Below the pieces are notes generated by a model, which was not told the DNA's origin, did no database searches, and saw only the letters and a program-made list of their open reading frames with translations. Source: Hirschia baltica ATCC 49814 (GTDB lineage Bacteria > Pseudomonadota > Alphaproteobacteria > Caulobacterales > Hyphomonadaceae). Taken from it: a stretch of DNA of 64,000 bases. The stretch lies in contig NC_012982.1 in assembly GCF_000023785.1 (NCBI RefSeq), positions 992,001 to 1,056,000 of the forward strand, written 5' to 3'. The translations under genes were made by a program, and so were the position numbers. Positions 9,515 to 18,095 of this stretch are shown one piece after another. Numbering within the stretch: the stretch's first letter is position 1; each line of letters begins with the position of its first letter.

Positions 9515-10708
9515 TTATGATCGAGATGGGCGTAGAACAAGCTTTTTTAGCAGATTTTCCGATAACCAATTGACAACGGGTACGCTGACCGCGTCACCAA
9601 TGACTTGAAGCGCGGGTGTTTCTTTTTCTGGCAGAATATAAGTGTCGTCTAGTCCCATCAAACGGGCAGCTTCTCGTGCATTCAATGCCCTTAGGCGCGC
9701 TTCTCCGTTATGGGTGATCATCAGCAATTGTTTGGATGATCCTCCAGCAGGTGTTCTAAGGCATCCTGCGAGGCCATCATATCGCACTTCTGCACGTTGA
9801 ATTTTGTTTCCATCTTCGACCCGTATCCGGCGATAAACTGCTCCGGCACGCCATTTTTTCTGTTTCAATGCGGCATCAAATTTAGCGCGGTGCGCTGGTG
9901 ACATTTGCGCGATTAATTTTTGCGCGGCTTCTGGAGATCTCCACGCGTTTTCAGGCACTTTACGGTCGAGTATGTCTTCAAGCTGAATGGATCTCTCTTG
10001 GGGGTGAGGCAGTTGCCACCATGTCCATGCCATGCGGCATGTCGGGTCCATCTGCGCGACAATTTTCTGAAGATTTTGAGGGTGGTAGGTTGGATCAGGA
10101 TGATTTGCTTCCAGCCCTTCGGGTATGCGGCCTTTATGAGCGATAATGAATAATCGTTTGCGCGATTGCGGGCTAAAAAGAGCCGCGTCTATAACCATGG
10201 CACCCACACGATATCCTGCATCGGCTAGCGTCTCTATGACGGTTGTAAAATCGCGTCCACGACGGGATGAGATGAGGCCGGCCACATTCTCGAGTGCGAG
10301 TGTTTGGGGCGCGCGTTTTTCATCTGCCATTGCCTCTATGAGACGCCAAAACCCCCAGAATGCGCTGGAGCGGGGCGCGTTTAGGCCTTTGCGTGACCCG
10401 GCGATGGATATGTCCTGACAAGGAAATGATGCCCATGCCAATTCAGCATTGGGAATGTGATTAGCATCCAACGTCCACACATCACTGGTGTCAAAGTGAG
10501 TTGGGCCGAAATTCGCTGTGTAAGTTCGGGACTTGAGTGGATCATTGTCGTTAGCAAAAACACAATGAAAACTGTCCTCTAAGCCCTTAATTGCAAATCC
10601 GCCGCCTGCGAAAAATTCCAGGACACGAGGCAGTTCAGATTTACGGAGCGAATCAAACAAAGGCATTTGCACACCATGTCGTAAACTAAAGCGAGGTAAA
10701 AGCCTCAT
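9515..10708 (-). CDS. DNA (cytosine-5-)-methyltransferase, orphan
   Basis: C5 cytosine methyltransferase of 397 residues. Motifs appear in canonical order: motif I EFFAGGGF (31-38), motif IV SFPCQD with catalytic Cys97, motif VI ENV (140-142), motif VIII QSRKRLF (181-187), then motif IX around REAARLMG and motif X QVIGDAVSVPVV at the C-terminus. The segment between VIII and IX (about 190-330) should hold the target-recognition domain. No restriction enzyme, specificity subunit or very-short-patch repair gene lies beside it, so it looks like an orphan enzyme for gene control or protection. The start is uncertain; an ATG 14 codons downstream (10666) would still include motif I. Confidence 0.92.
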   Translation of the reverse strand: MRLLPRFSLRHGVQMPLFDSLRKSELPRVLEFFAGGGFAIKGLEDSFHCVFANDNDPLKSRTYTANFGPTHFDTSDVWTLDANHIPNAELAWASFPCQDISIAGSRKGLNAPRSSAFWGFWRLIEAMADEKRAPQTLALENVAGLISSRRGRDFTTVIETLADAGYRVGAMVIDAALFSPQSRKRLFIIAHKGRIPEGLEANHPDPTYHPQNLQKIVAQMDPTCRMAWTWWQLPHPQERSIQLEDILDRKVPENAWRSPEAAQKLIAQMSPAHRAKFDAALKQKKWRAGAVYRRIRVEDGNKIQRAEVRYDGLAGCLRTPAGGSSKQLLMITHNGEARLRALNAREAARLMGLDDTYILPEKETPALQVIGDAVSVPVVNWLSENLLKKLVLRPSRS

Positions 10709-10742
10709 TGTAGAGGTCGGTTAAAATGAATACGTTGAAAGC

Positions 10743-11528
10743 ATGGAAAATTTTGAAACCATACTTCGCCTAGCTAGCTTTTTAGGTGCATTTGCAATCT
10801 TTGCTCTGCTGGAGATGTACTTCCCAGATCGCAAAAGAAAGCTCACCCGTTTGCAGCGCTGGACGGGCAGTTTTGGCCTTGTGATTTTGAGCAATGTCTT
10901 GGTGAAATTGGCACTGCCTTTGGGGCTGGCTGCAATTGCCATTTGGGCGGGTGAGCAGGGCGTTGGCTTGTTCAATATGGTGCTAGAATGGCCATATTGG
11001 ATGGTGTTCATTATCTGTTTTCTAGCACTGGATTTAGCTATCTGGTTTCAGCATTTTCTAACCCATAAAATTCCATTTTTATGGCGATTGCATCGTGTGC
11101 ATCACACTGATCCAGATGTGGATGTGTCGACTGCTTTTCGCTTTCATCCTTTAGAAATACTGATTTCACTTGGCTGGAAAGTATTGATTGTGTGTGTCCT
11201 TGGTGTGCCGCCAGTGACGATTTTCTGGTTCCAAATTGTGCTAAATGTGAGTGCTTTGTTCAACCACGCTAACATTTTGCTGCCTAAATGGTTAGATCGC
11301 ATTGTTAGGCTCTTGATTGTTACGCCCGCAATGCATCGTGTGCATCATTCGATTGAGAGATCTCAGAGCGATTCAAATTATGGGTTCTTTCTCCCCGTCT
11401 GGGATAAGATGTTCAGAACTTATCGCGCGTCATTTTCAAACGTCGATAATGCACAAATAGGGCAAGTGGAATTCCAGACAAAAAACGATCAGCATCTGGA
11501 TCGCTTGATTGTTCAACCATTTAAATAA
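10743..11528 (+). CDS. Sterol desaturase / fatty acid hydroxylase family membrane protein
   Basis: Integral membrane di-iron oxygenase of 261 residues. Hydrophobic segments occur near residues 8-25, 45-68, 85-101 and 140-170. The conserved histidine clusters HFLTH (104-108), HRVHH (117-121), NHAN (174-177) and HRVHH (198-202) are all present and should bind the iron pair. The family hydroxylates or desaturates lipids, including sterols, carotenoids and fatty acids; the substrate cannot be read from sequence. It is divergent from the methyltransferase gene, with 34 bases between the starts. Confidence 0.88.
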   Translation: MENFETILRLASFLGAFAIFALLEMYFPDRKRKLTRLQRWTGSFGLVILSNVLVKLALPLGLAAIAIWAGEQGVGLFNMVLEWPYWMVFIICFLALDLAIWFQHFLTHKIPFLWRLHRVHHTDPDVDVSTAFRFHPLEILISLGWKVLIVCVLGVPPVTIFWFQIVLNVSALFNHANILLPKWLDRIVRLLIVTPAMHRVHHSIERSQSDSNYGFFLPVWDKMFRTYRASFSNVDNAQIGQVEFQTKNDQHLDRLIVQPFK

Positions 11529-11533
11529 TCGGT

Positions 11534-12730
11534 TTAAAAAACGCGATTATCGGGAATGAATCTGAGCCCGATAAGTTTGGATGCTTGGCGCACTTCGCTT
11601 GGAATATTTCCTGATGACGTGGCGTAATTATCAGGTATTTCAAAAATGCGTGCAAATCGTGAAATATTGTCTGAGCGGCAGGTTAGCGCATTTTTATAAA
11701 AACCAATTTCGTGCTCGCATTTTCCAAGAATATCTTTGGGTATGTCACCAAGACGGGACACACCGATGGTTTCTCCAAGTGGACCTTTAAACTCGGGTGT
11801 GACTGCTGTTGCATCTCCAACCCAATCTCCGGTTTCGTCTGGACTGATCAGCATAACGAGCTCTTGCTCATTGTAGATTTCATAGGTCTCTAAATCTTTT
11901 TGCGGTGTTTCAATGCGCACTGCACGCACATCATATCCATCAAATGCTTGTTGTATCGCCCACATATCAAAGGGAGTCTGGCTTGATAAACCCGCGACGC
12001 CAGCGCTGGAAATCGTGGCGGCTGGCGCGGCGTTATATGCTTGTTCAACAACGGAAGGGCGGGCGCTTTGGTCGGTTTTTTTCTTTTTGATATTTTGAAC
12101 TTTTTTGATGAAGTCTTTTATACCGTTTTTAGAGTCTACAGAAAAATCAGTACGAAAACTTTCAATGGTTAGGTCTGGCCCGATCAGGAGATAGGTTGGT
12201 GTCCATTCGATGTTGAATATGTCACGGATCTCGGCATCTATATCCAGCGCGACAGGGTATTCATCATATCCTTTGTCTTGGAAAAATGTTTCTATCGCGC
12301 CCCATTTTCCAAAGGGTCTGGAGAGTTGTTTTTCCATTGGTGCAGTGTGAATAGAAAGATAGTTCAGATCAGGGTCTTGATCTATCGCGGTTTTTAACGC
12401 GTTTGCATATTTGGCGTCATTGAGGCTGTCATGACAGTAAAGCCCCCAGAAATTGACGACTGTCCAGCGCCCTTCAAGATCGGCTGAACTGATGGTTTCA
12501 CCTTGTGATGATGTGGTGCTAAAAACAGGCGCTTTTTGCCCAACCAGTTTATAGGTTTTTGGGCGTCCATGATTGTCATGGTCGATAGGTTTGGACGCCG
12601 TGTTTTGAACTGGATTGGGCTTTTCACTCACGACCTCAGGAGAAGATTCATTTCCACTGTCTTCGTCATAGCATGCGCTTAAGACAAACATCATTGCGCA
12701 TAATGGAATGAATATGGATTTGAAGATCAT
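11534..12730 (-). CDS. Thioredoxin-fold lipoprotein with a modified active site
   Basis: Predicted lipoprotein of 398 residues. I chose the ATG at 12730, which gives a compact signal peptide ending in lipobox VLSAC; a GTG at 12748 would add six residues. A redoxin/TlpA-like domain follows (about residues 45-190): GQKAPVF, WTVVNFWGLYCHDS, and later WTPTYLLIGP with the usual cis-Pro. Where thioredoxins have CxxC, this has YCHDS with a single Cys, so ordinary disulfide exchange is doubtful; a thiol-peroxidase-like or binding role is possible. The C-terminal 200 residues are unrecognised. The gene follows a small membrane protein gene by 46 bases on the same strand. Confidence 0.72.
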   Translation of the reverse strand: MIFKSIFIPLCAMMFVLSACYDEDSGNESSPEVVSEKPNPVQNTASKPIDHDNHGRPKTYKLVGQKAPVFSTTSSQGETISSADLEGRWTVVNFWGLYCHDSLNDAKYANALKTAIDQDPDLNYLSIHTAPMEKQLSRPFGKWGAIETFFQDKGYDEYPVALDIDAEIRDIFNIEWTPTYLLIGPDLTIESFRTDFSVDSKNGIKDFIKKVQNIKKKKTDQSARPSVVEQAYNAAPAATISSAGVAGLSSQTPFDMWAIQQAFDGYDVRAVRIETPQKDLETYEIYNEQELVMLISPDETGDWVGDATAVTPEFKGPLGETIGVSRLGDIPKDILGKCEHEIGFYKNALTCRSDNISRFARIFEIPDNYATSSGNIPSEVRQASKLIGLRFIPDNRVF

Positions 12731-12776
12731 GGCAAAATGCCCAGACACCTGATGATTGAGAAGAGCAAACTAGCTC

Positions 12777-13187
12777 TTACCTCATTTGCACCATATCTGT
12801 CGCTAGTCTGTTCATTTTAAATATAACCTGTGTGTTAAAAACGACATCCATCATTGTGATGGCAAAAGCGAGCCACATTGAAAGGGATTCAAATGTGCTG
12901 AGTGTTGTTGCGCCGACGACCGATAGAACAGCAATCATCAAAAGCGTAAAAAGCGGGGCTAAAGAAAAGAAGAAATCAAAAATAGGCCTGTCATTTCCAA
13001 CGCTAGAATAGGCTGCCATACCGCTTTGAAGAGAAAGATATATAAGACAAACAATCGCGACCGCGAACATGCCTGCTGCTTCAGTTCCTAAGGGTAGTAA
13101 TGTGATATCTGTCAAAGCAAAAATGACGAGATATATTGAAAACATTATTGAAGATCCTTCGCGGAAGAAGAAGTTCAGGTATTTCAT
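12777..13187 (-). CDS. Small membrane protein of unknown function
   Basis: Hydrophobic protein of 136 residues with about four membrane segments (near 14-33, 38-55, 70-92 and 100-125). The ATG is preceded by aggggaaa, a good ribosome site. No family is recognised. It lies just upstream of the thioredoxin-like lipoprotein gene, so the two may be co-transcribed. Confidence 0.6.
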   Translation of the reverse strand: MKYLNFFFREGSSIMFSIYLVIFALTDITLLPLGTEAAGMFAVAIVCLIYLSLQSGMAAYSSVGNDRPIFDFFFSLAPLFTLLMIAVLSVVGATTLSTFESLSMWLAFAITMMDVVFNTQVIFKMNRLATDMVQMR

Positions 13188-13430
13188 TGTGTTTCCCCTA
13201 GGTATTTTGTGGCTTCATCTTTCATAATATCATTTATTGTTGCTTTTGTGTGGCAAAAACTCAAACAAAGGCCAAATTACGGTGGGTAAATACCTTCAAG
13301 GCCAATTGAAAAACTAGACCTTTTCTAATTTTGTGTGTCACATTCAATGCGTGGGAAGAGATTCGCGTCTCGATTATTTGTTGTTGACTAGAACAAGCTG
13401 TGTGGGGACGATCAGTGCGAAGGGTCGGAT

Positions 13431-14357
13431 ATGGCTATATTTCTTCATCATTATCCTGCCTCTTCTTTTGCGGAAAAAGTGCGGGTTTTAATGGGATATT
13501 TGAAACTGGAATGGCAATCCGTTCAAATTGAGCCTATTTTGCCTCGCCCAAGATTGGATCTTTTAACGGGCGGATATAGACGCACCCCTGTTTTGCAGAT
13601 TGATTCAAATATTTATTGCGATACGCATCTTATCTCCAAAACATTGGCAGATCATGCGTTTGATGAGACTTTGTTCGCTCATGGTTTTGTGGCCGAGCGG
13701 GTGGCAGAATGGGCGGACACTCAGCTTGTGGATGTTTGCCGGACATTGAATATGCGGCCTGAAGCGATTGCCGATACAATTGAGCGTATAAGTCCCGGGA
13801 AAGCTGCGGCTTTTAAAAAAGACAGGGCGGCTCTTTTTAAAGGGTCGACCAAATTAAAATTAACGCCTGAAGCGGCGTTGAGTTTTCTGACTTCCTATCT
13901 AAACCAATTTAACAACTGGATCGACAATGCCTTTATGTTTGGGGATGAGCCGTCGATAGCTGATTTTTCGGTCTATCATTGTTTATGGTCATTGGCACAA
14001 AGCCCGCTGAATTCCTCATTGCTGTACCCATATCGCAATGTTTGTGAATGGATGGAACGGATACATGCATTTGGGCATGGATTGAGCGAGGATTCCGATG
14101 AACAGGAAGCGTTGGATCATGCTTTTGATACATTTCCAGAATTGCCCTTTGTGACGACTTTACTTTTACCCGGCGTACAAATTGGAGATTATGTAAAAGT
14201 GACACCTGTAGATTATGGGTGTGTTGCTGTGTCTGGGGAATTGTTGGCGCTGTCACCGGAACAGGTGATTATTGGGCGTGAAACTGATGAAACGGGCGGT
14301 GTGATTTGCCATTTCCCGATTGCAGGATATGAAGTGCGCAAACTGGAAGAGCATTGA
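13431..14357 (+). CDS. Glutathione S-transferase family protein with C-terminal extension
   Basis: GST-like protein of 308 residues. The N-terminal thioredoxin-like domain shows the glutathione-binding pattern HHYPASSFAEKVRV, a Pro in RRTPVLQ (the conserved cis-Pro) and a Cys/Asp pair in IYCDTHLI. The all-alpha domain is recognisable from PSIADFSVYHCLWSL near residue 170. About 75 residues beyond the usual GST end carry a separate beta-rich piece containing GDYVKVTPVDYG. The ATG follows gaagggtcgg. GST members without a known partner cannot be given a substrate from sequence. Confidence 0.8.
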   Translation: MAIFLHHYPASSFAEKVRVLMGYLKLEWQSVQIEPILPRPRLDLLTGGYRRTPVLQIDSNIYCDTHLISKTLADHAFDETLFAHGFVAERVAEWADTQLVDVCRTLNMRPEAIADTIERISPGKAAAFKKDRAALFKGSTKLKLTPEAALSFLTSYLNQFNNWIDNAFMFGDEPSIADFSVYHCLWSLAQSPLNSSLLYPYRNVCEWMERIHAFGHGLSEDSDEQEALDHAFDTFPELPFVTTLLLPGVQIGDYVKVTPVDYGCVAVSGELLALSPEQVIIGRETDETGGVICHFPIAGYEVRKLEEH

Positions 14358-14400
14358 GTAAGATCCGGTTTCAGTAGAAAAGTAAGTTGAGAGCTGTGAT

Positions 14401-15180
14401 ATGCCTAATGTAGATATTCTGGCCCTTAAAGGGCGTGCCATTCCAGCTTTTGCGCCGGTGAATGCATTAAAGCAGGGCTTTCGCCAAGAAGTTGCTATCG
14501 AGACGCAAAATCCTGCGTTTAATGAAGGAATGGTGGATGTACGCAGCAAGGGAATTGCGGGAGACAACCATTATTTCACGCCAAATAACCCACCTTATTT
14601 TGAAAAAGTACCCGGTGCGATTGAAGAGCTGTATCTGCGTGAAGGTGTGGCGATGCGGCTGCTGGATATTAATGCTCAAATTAAAGAGGCTGGTTTAGAG
14701 CTATATCTTTTTGATGGATGGAGACCGCAGGCTATACAGCGTCATTTTCATGGTGTCTGGTTTCCCAATTGGCTACGACAAAACCGACCAGAAATTCCAG
14801 AAGAAAATTTGATGGAAGAAGTTGAGCGATACTGGTCACCGCCAAGTGAAGGGGAGGCTTCGCCTTCGCCTCATGCAACGGGAGGGGCAACGGACCTTAC
14901 GCTTCGCTATATTGATACGAAACAGCCGCTTTATATGGGCGGTATTTTCGACGACCTGACAGAAAATGCCCATACAGATTGGTTTGAACGGTCTGAACCA
15001 TCTTCAATGTCTGATATGGAAGCGCAGGCAAATCGCCGCTTGCTATATTGGTTGATGGATGCGGCTGGCTTTTCAAATAACCCGACTGAGTGGTGGCATT
15101 TTTCCTATGGCGACCAGATGTGGGCAAGATTAAAGCAATTTCCTGCTGCAATATATGGCGGTGTTTCTCCGCACATCTAA
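14401..15180 (+). CDS. D-alanyl-D-alanine dipeptidase, VanX/M15D family
   Basis: Zinc dipeptidase of 259 residues that hydrolyses D-Ala-D-Ala, probably for recycling peptidoglycan precursors. The ligand motifs are clear: SPHATGGATDLTL gives His158 and Asp165, EWWHFSYG gives catalytic Glu230 and zinc ligand His233, and DGWRPQ near 105 holds the substrate-contacting Arg. There is no signal peptide, so it is probably cytoplasmic. No vanA/vanH/vanS/vanR gene lies nearby, so a resistance role is not indicated; many alphaproteobacteria carry a housekeeping copy. Confidence 0.88.
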   Translation: MPNVDILALKGRAIPAFAPVNALKQGFRQEVAIETQNPAFNEGMVDVRSKGIAGDNHYFTPNNPPYFEKVPGAIEELYLREGVAMRLLDINAQIKEAGLELYLFDGWRPQAIQRHFHGVWFPNWLRQNRPEIPEENLMEEVERYWSPPSEGEASPSPHATGGATDLTLRYIDTKQPLYMGGIFDDLTENAHTDWFERSEPSSMSDMEAQANRRLLYWLMDAAGFSNNPTEWWHFSYGDQMWARLKQFPAAIYGGVSPHI

Positions 15181-15500
15181 ACTTGCCGGTGGCGATAGCG
15201 GCGCTTCATTTAATTTTGTATATTTTGTTTTGGTTTTGTTAATTGAATTTGACCGAAATAGGCAATCTTGTCCTGTAGGTAGGCAAAGTTTTCCGCCTTG
15301 GTGCGATGTTTTTGCCTATATTAATGAACTGTATTTAAAGAAGAAAATATTTGAAGCTAATTTTCAAATTTAACTAAGTGATTCGTTTTTTGTTAAGATA
15401 CGCAACGCAATATTACTCTCATGGAAAAGAAGGCGCTGGGTGATCCTTATGGGGATTGAGGTGGCTTTCAACACAAACGAAAAAGCCAGGAGAGCTGATC
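15181..15500. other. Intergenic region, 320 bp, probable promoter of the next gene
   Basis: AT-rich region after the dipeptidase gene. A weak sigma70-like pair (TTGTTA at 15390 and TATTAC at 15411, spacing 15) lies about 90 bases before the next ATG. An open frame of 72 codons here is AT-driven and shows no coding character. Confidence 0.4.
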
Positions 15501-15917
15501 ATGTTGAAGAAATTCGTAAATTACATTGCCGGTGAAACAGAATTAAATTCAGACATGGCGCGTTCGGCTCTTGGGATTGTTTTAAATGCTGCAGACCGTC
15601 AGGGATCACAGTTTGCGACATTGGTATTTGAAAATATTCCTGGCGCACGCACACTGTCAGCGACATCAGGCGTAGATGTTGGCGCTGCAACAGGTATTAT
15701 TGCTCGCTTGATCGAGCAGACACCGGGTGGACGCTCTGCTGTTGCTTTTCAAATGGTACGCGACCTACAAAATGCCGGGTTGGGTAATGAACAGATTTCA
15801 AAATTGATGCCGACGATTGCAGATTTTGCAAGAGCGGAATTGGGCTATGAAGGCGTGGGTCACATTGGTGACTTCTTGGGTGCTGGAGAAGCGGTAGAAA
15901 AAGTCAAAGTCGCTTAA
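15501..15917 (+). CDS. Small conserved-looking protein of unknown function
   Basis: Protein of 138 residues without a signal peptide. The ATG at 15501 follows a ccaggagag ribosome site; an upstream GTG/ATG extension of 15 codons lacks one. It is rich in small residues and probably mostly helical, with segments such as SGVDVGAATGIIARL and GHIGDFLGAGEAVEKV. Its character is reminiscent of DUF2780-type proteins, but I cannot confirm that. It has its own terminator and stands alone. Confidence 0.6.
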   Translation: MLKKFVNYIAGETELNSDMARSALGIVLNAADRQGSQFATLVFENIPGARTLSATSGVDVGAATGIIARLIEQTPGGRSAVAFQMVRDLQNAGLGNEQISKLMPTIADFARAELGYEGVGHIGDFLGAGEAVEKVKVA

Positions 15918-15943
15918 GCGTATAACAATTTTCTCCCTGAAGA

Positions 15944-15978
15944 AGTGGGTCACATGATGAATGTGGTCCGCTTTTTTT
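15944..15978 (+). terminator. Rho-independent terminator
   Basis: The stem agtgggtcaca / tgtggtccgct pairs over 11 positions with three G-U pairs and is followed by seven T. It ends the 138-residue protein gene. Confidence 0.75.
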
Positions 15979-16079
15979 GTGCTTAATGTCAAAAAAACGG
16001 ATAAAAAAAGTAAGCTGCTCTCGTAAGTGTGATGATGCGTTAATTGTGGTGTGAACTGGCATTGACTACATTGTTGATG

Positions 16080-16155
16080 TGAACGCAGTCAAACTTTGAG
16101 TTTACTCATCTCAAACTTGTAAGTTGATATCCCCCCATGTCACAGACTGCGTTCA
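16080..16155. repeat. 11-bp perfect inverted repeat enclosing a smaller hairpin
   Basis: TGAACGCAGTC (16080-16090) and GACTGCGTTCA (16145-16155) are exact complements, and within them TTTGAG (16095) pairs with CTCAAA (16110). No target-site duplication flanks the pair. It may be a structured RNA, a cruciform or the remnant of a small mobile element. Confidence 0.5.
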
Positions 16156-16265
16156 TCTTATAAATTTCTCTGGCATTTGGGACAATGTTGTCCCCACTTG
16201 GTTTCCCATTTGCCGGAGATTTTTTAAAGGTTTTGATCCGCCATTCTGCAAACTTCTCAACAAAG

Positions 16266-17129
16266 CTAATCGCGGGCAGCCCAGTTTGCTATTGTCTTTT
16301 TCATTTCAGGGTTTTCGACATATTGCATTGCGTAAGAAAATTGTATCTTACTTTGGCTGACATCCCCCTTAAGCCTTAAAATTTCTCCCGCGGTGAGTGC
16401 GGCTTTCCAATTATTGGGACTAAAACTCTGTATTTGATCCACTGAAATTTGCGCTTCGTCTAATTTGTCATTTGCGACCATACATAGGGCGTGGTCGGCT
16501 ACGGCTTCGAGATTCCAAGCATCTTCCGACAATAATTTCTTAGCCTGCATGCAATAGGATGCAGTTAATTGGAAAACATCTCTAAAATGCTTCTCTTGAT
16601 TGATAGACTGTGGAGGTGTGATTCTTGCTTTCTGAGGCGCAGTTATTGAAAGCTGCTGGCTTTGGGCGGCGGTGTGTGAGTTTAGAGGAGCCGGTTTGGC
16701 TAACTTGGCAGATACAAGAATCGCATTCTTGAAAATTTCAGTCCGTATTTGCGTTAGTCTAGGCGTTGAAAATTCTAACTTGCTAGACTGTAAGTTGGTT
16801 TCAGACATGACCTCGACACTGGTAATGTAGGTTTTGGTAGGTGGATCAATACTGGCTTGATGCAATAGCAAACCACTAATTGACAGCGTAAATCCATTGT
16901 CGGTGATTTGGGTCGCTGCAATATGAGGCTGATGCTTTAGTTTGACGAGTAAATTAAGATCGTGACCATTCGCATTTGAAATAATATCAATGATTTCAGA
17001 ATTTTGTGCAGCCTGTTGCGAATGCAAACTGGAAGGTTCAGCTATGGCAGAGCTTAGGCACTGCATAGTCCAAAGCGCAATGAGTGCTGTTGGGACTATA
17101 CGCGAGGGGCTGATATACAGGTTATTCAT
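16266..17129 (-). CDS. Secreted protein of unknown function with TPR-like tail
   Basis: Protein of 287 residues. I chose the ATG at 17129 because it starts a signal peptide (MNNLYISPSR, then a hydrophobic run ending SSAIA) and has ggtgat upstream; the frame extends 25 codons further with no signal-like sequence. The mature N-terminal part is beta-rich and loosely resembles an AMIN-type fold. The last 100 residues are helical, with repeats like LEAVADHALCMVANDKLDEA and WKAALTAGEILRLKGDVSQ that resemble tetratricopeptide motifs. It is probably periplasmic. No function is assigned. Confidence 0.6.
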   Translation of the reverse strand: MNNLYISPSRIVPTALIALWTMQCLSSAIAEPSSLHSQQAAQNSEIIDIISNANGHDLNLLVKLKHQPHIAATQITDNGFTLSISGLLLHQASIDPPTKTYITSVEVMSETNLQSSKLEFSTPRLTQIRTEIFKNAILVSAKLAKPAPLNSHTAAQSQQLSITAPQKARITPPQSINQEKHFRDVFQLTASYCMQAKKLLSEDAWNLEAVADHALCMVANDKLDEAQISVDQIQSFSPNNWKAALTAGEILRLKGDVSQSKIQFSYAMQYVENPEMKKTIANWAARD

Positions 17130-17366
17130 ATCATCACCAAATACATGGACACCGTTAAGGCGAAGTATAATTCTTTGCTGTGTAGGCATTTGTTTGGTAA
17201 ACAAAGATGTTTTTAAATAGGCGGAGAGATATTTTAAAGGGGAAATGTAAGTTTCCTCAGCAATGCAAAATGGCTTGCGCTTTGTCCGATAGCATAGAAT
17301 GCTTGAGTAGACGAAAAATGATGACGTTAATGGGGTGGCATTATCGAATGCAAAAGGGGAAGTAAT

Positions 17367-18089
17367 ATGAGTAAAATTATAGCTGCATTTGCACTATTGA
17401 TGAGCTGCGCGACGACAGGCTGTGTCACGGATGGGAATCAAGATTTAGCCAATATATTTGGAGGTATCACCGAGGTCGCTGGGCCTGTGACGACCGAAGA
17501 AGTTGGCCTTGGTTTGAAAGAAGCTTTAAAAGTGGGTACGGAACGTGTTGTTGATCACGTCTCGGCTACGAATGGCTATTTTGAAGACGACGCGATCAAA
17601 ATAAAACTTCCTGGCGAATTGGCAAAAGTTCAAAAGTCTTTGGGCCGCATTGGTATGGATGGATCATTGAATGATCTTGAATTAAAAATGAACCGTGCCG
17701 CTGAAGAAGCTGCCCCTAAAGCCAAAAAATTATTTGTATCTGCGGTTTCTTCTATGACGATTGATGATGCTATGGCTTTGTTGAATGGTGGTGATAATGC
17801 TGCGACAGAGTTTTTAAGAAGCAAAACTGAAACACAACTACGCCAAGAATTTAAACCCTATGTTGTTGGGGCTATGGCGCAAGTGGGCGCTTTAGATTTA
17901 GCTGAAAAAGTTGTCGGTCAATATTTACCTTCCGAAATGGTTTCAAGTGTGCGAAGTGAATTGATAACCCATGCTGTTGATGGGGCGCTTGATGGATTAT
18001 TTTATTATCTTGCTGAAGAAGAGCAGGCTATAAGGAATGATCCAGTTAAACAGACAACAAAGCTCTTAAAAAGAGTATTTGGAGGCTAG
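17367..18089 (+). CDS. DUF4197 family lipoprotein
   Basis: Predicted lipoprotein of 240 residues: a short signal peptide ends at TTGC, and the mature protein shows the DUF4197 pattern from LGLKEALKVGTERVV through LPGELAKVQKSLGRIG and AAPKAKKLFVSAVSSMTIDDA. The family is common in proteobacteria and its function is unknown. The stop is 6 bases before the TTG start of the hydrolase gene, so the two form an operon. Confidence 0.82.
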   Translation: MSKIIAAFALLMSCATTGCVTDGNQDLANIFGGITEVAGPVTTEEVGLGLKEALKVGTERVVDHVSATNGYFEDDAIKIKLPGELAKVQKSLGRIGMDGSLNDLELKMNRAAEEAAPKAKKLFVSAVSSMTIDDAMALLNGGDNAATEFLRSKTETQLRQEFKPYVVGAMAQVGALDLAEKVVGQYLPSEMVSSVRSELITHAVDGALDGLFYYLAEEEQAIRNDPVKQTTKLLKRVFGG

Positions 18090-18095
18090 CTTCTC

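Larger units (their letters stand above)
15918..16265. other. Intergenic region, 348 bp, with terminator and nested inverted repeats
   Basis: After the terminator at 15944-15978 there is no gene until 16266. The stretch holds an 11-bp perfect inverted repeat at 16080-16155 (separate entry); otherwise nothing is recognised. Confidence 0.5.

Noticed and set aside
9515-10708. A restriction-modification system
   Set aside because: Only the methyltransferase is present. Neighbours are an acidic protein and a desaturase; no nuclease or specificity subunit was found.
14401-15180. Vancomycin resistance cluster
   Set aside because: Only a VanX-type dipeptidase is present, without ligase, dehydrogenase or two-component genes. 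Housekeeping copies are common.
15155-15373. 72-codon frame after the dipeptidase gene
   Set aside because: It overlaps the dipeptidase end in another frame and then runs through AT-rich spacer with no coding character or ribosome site.
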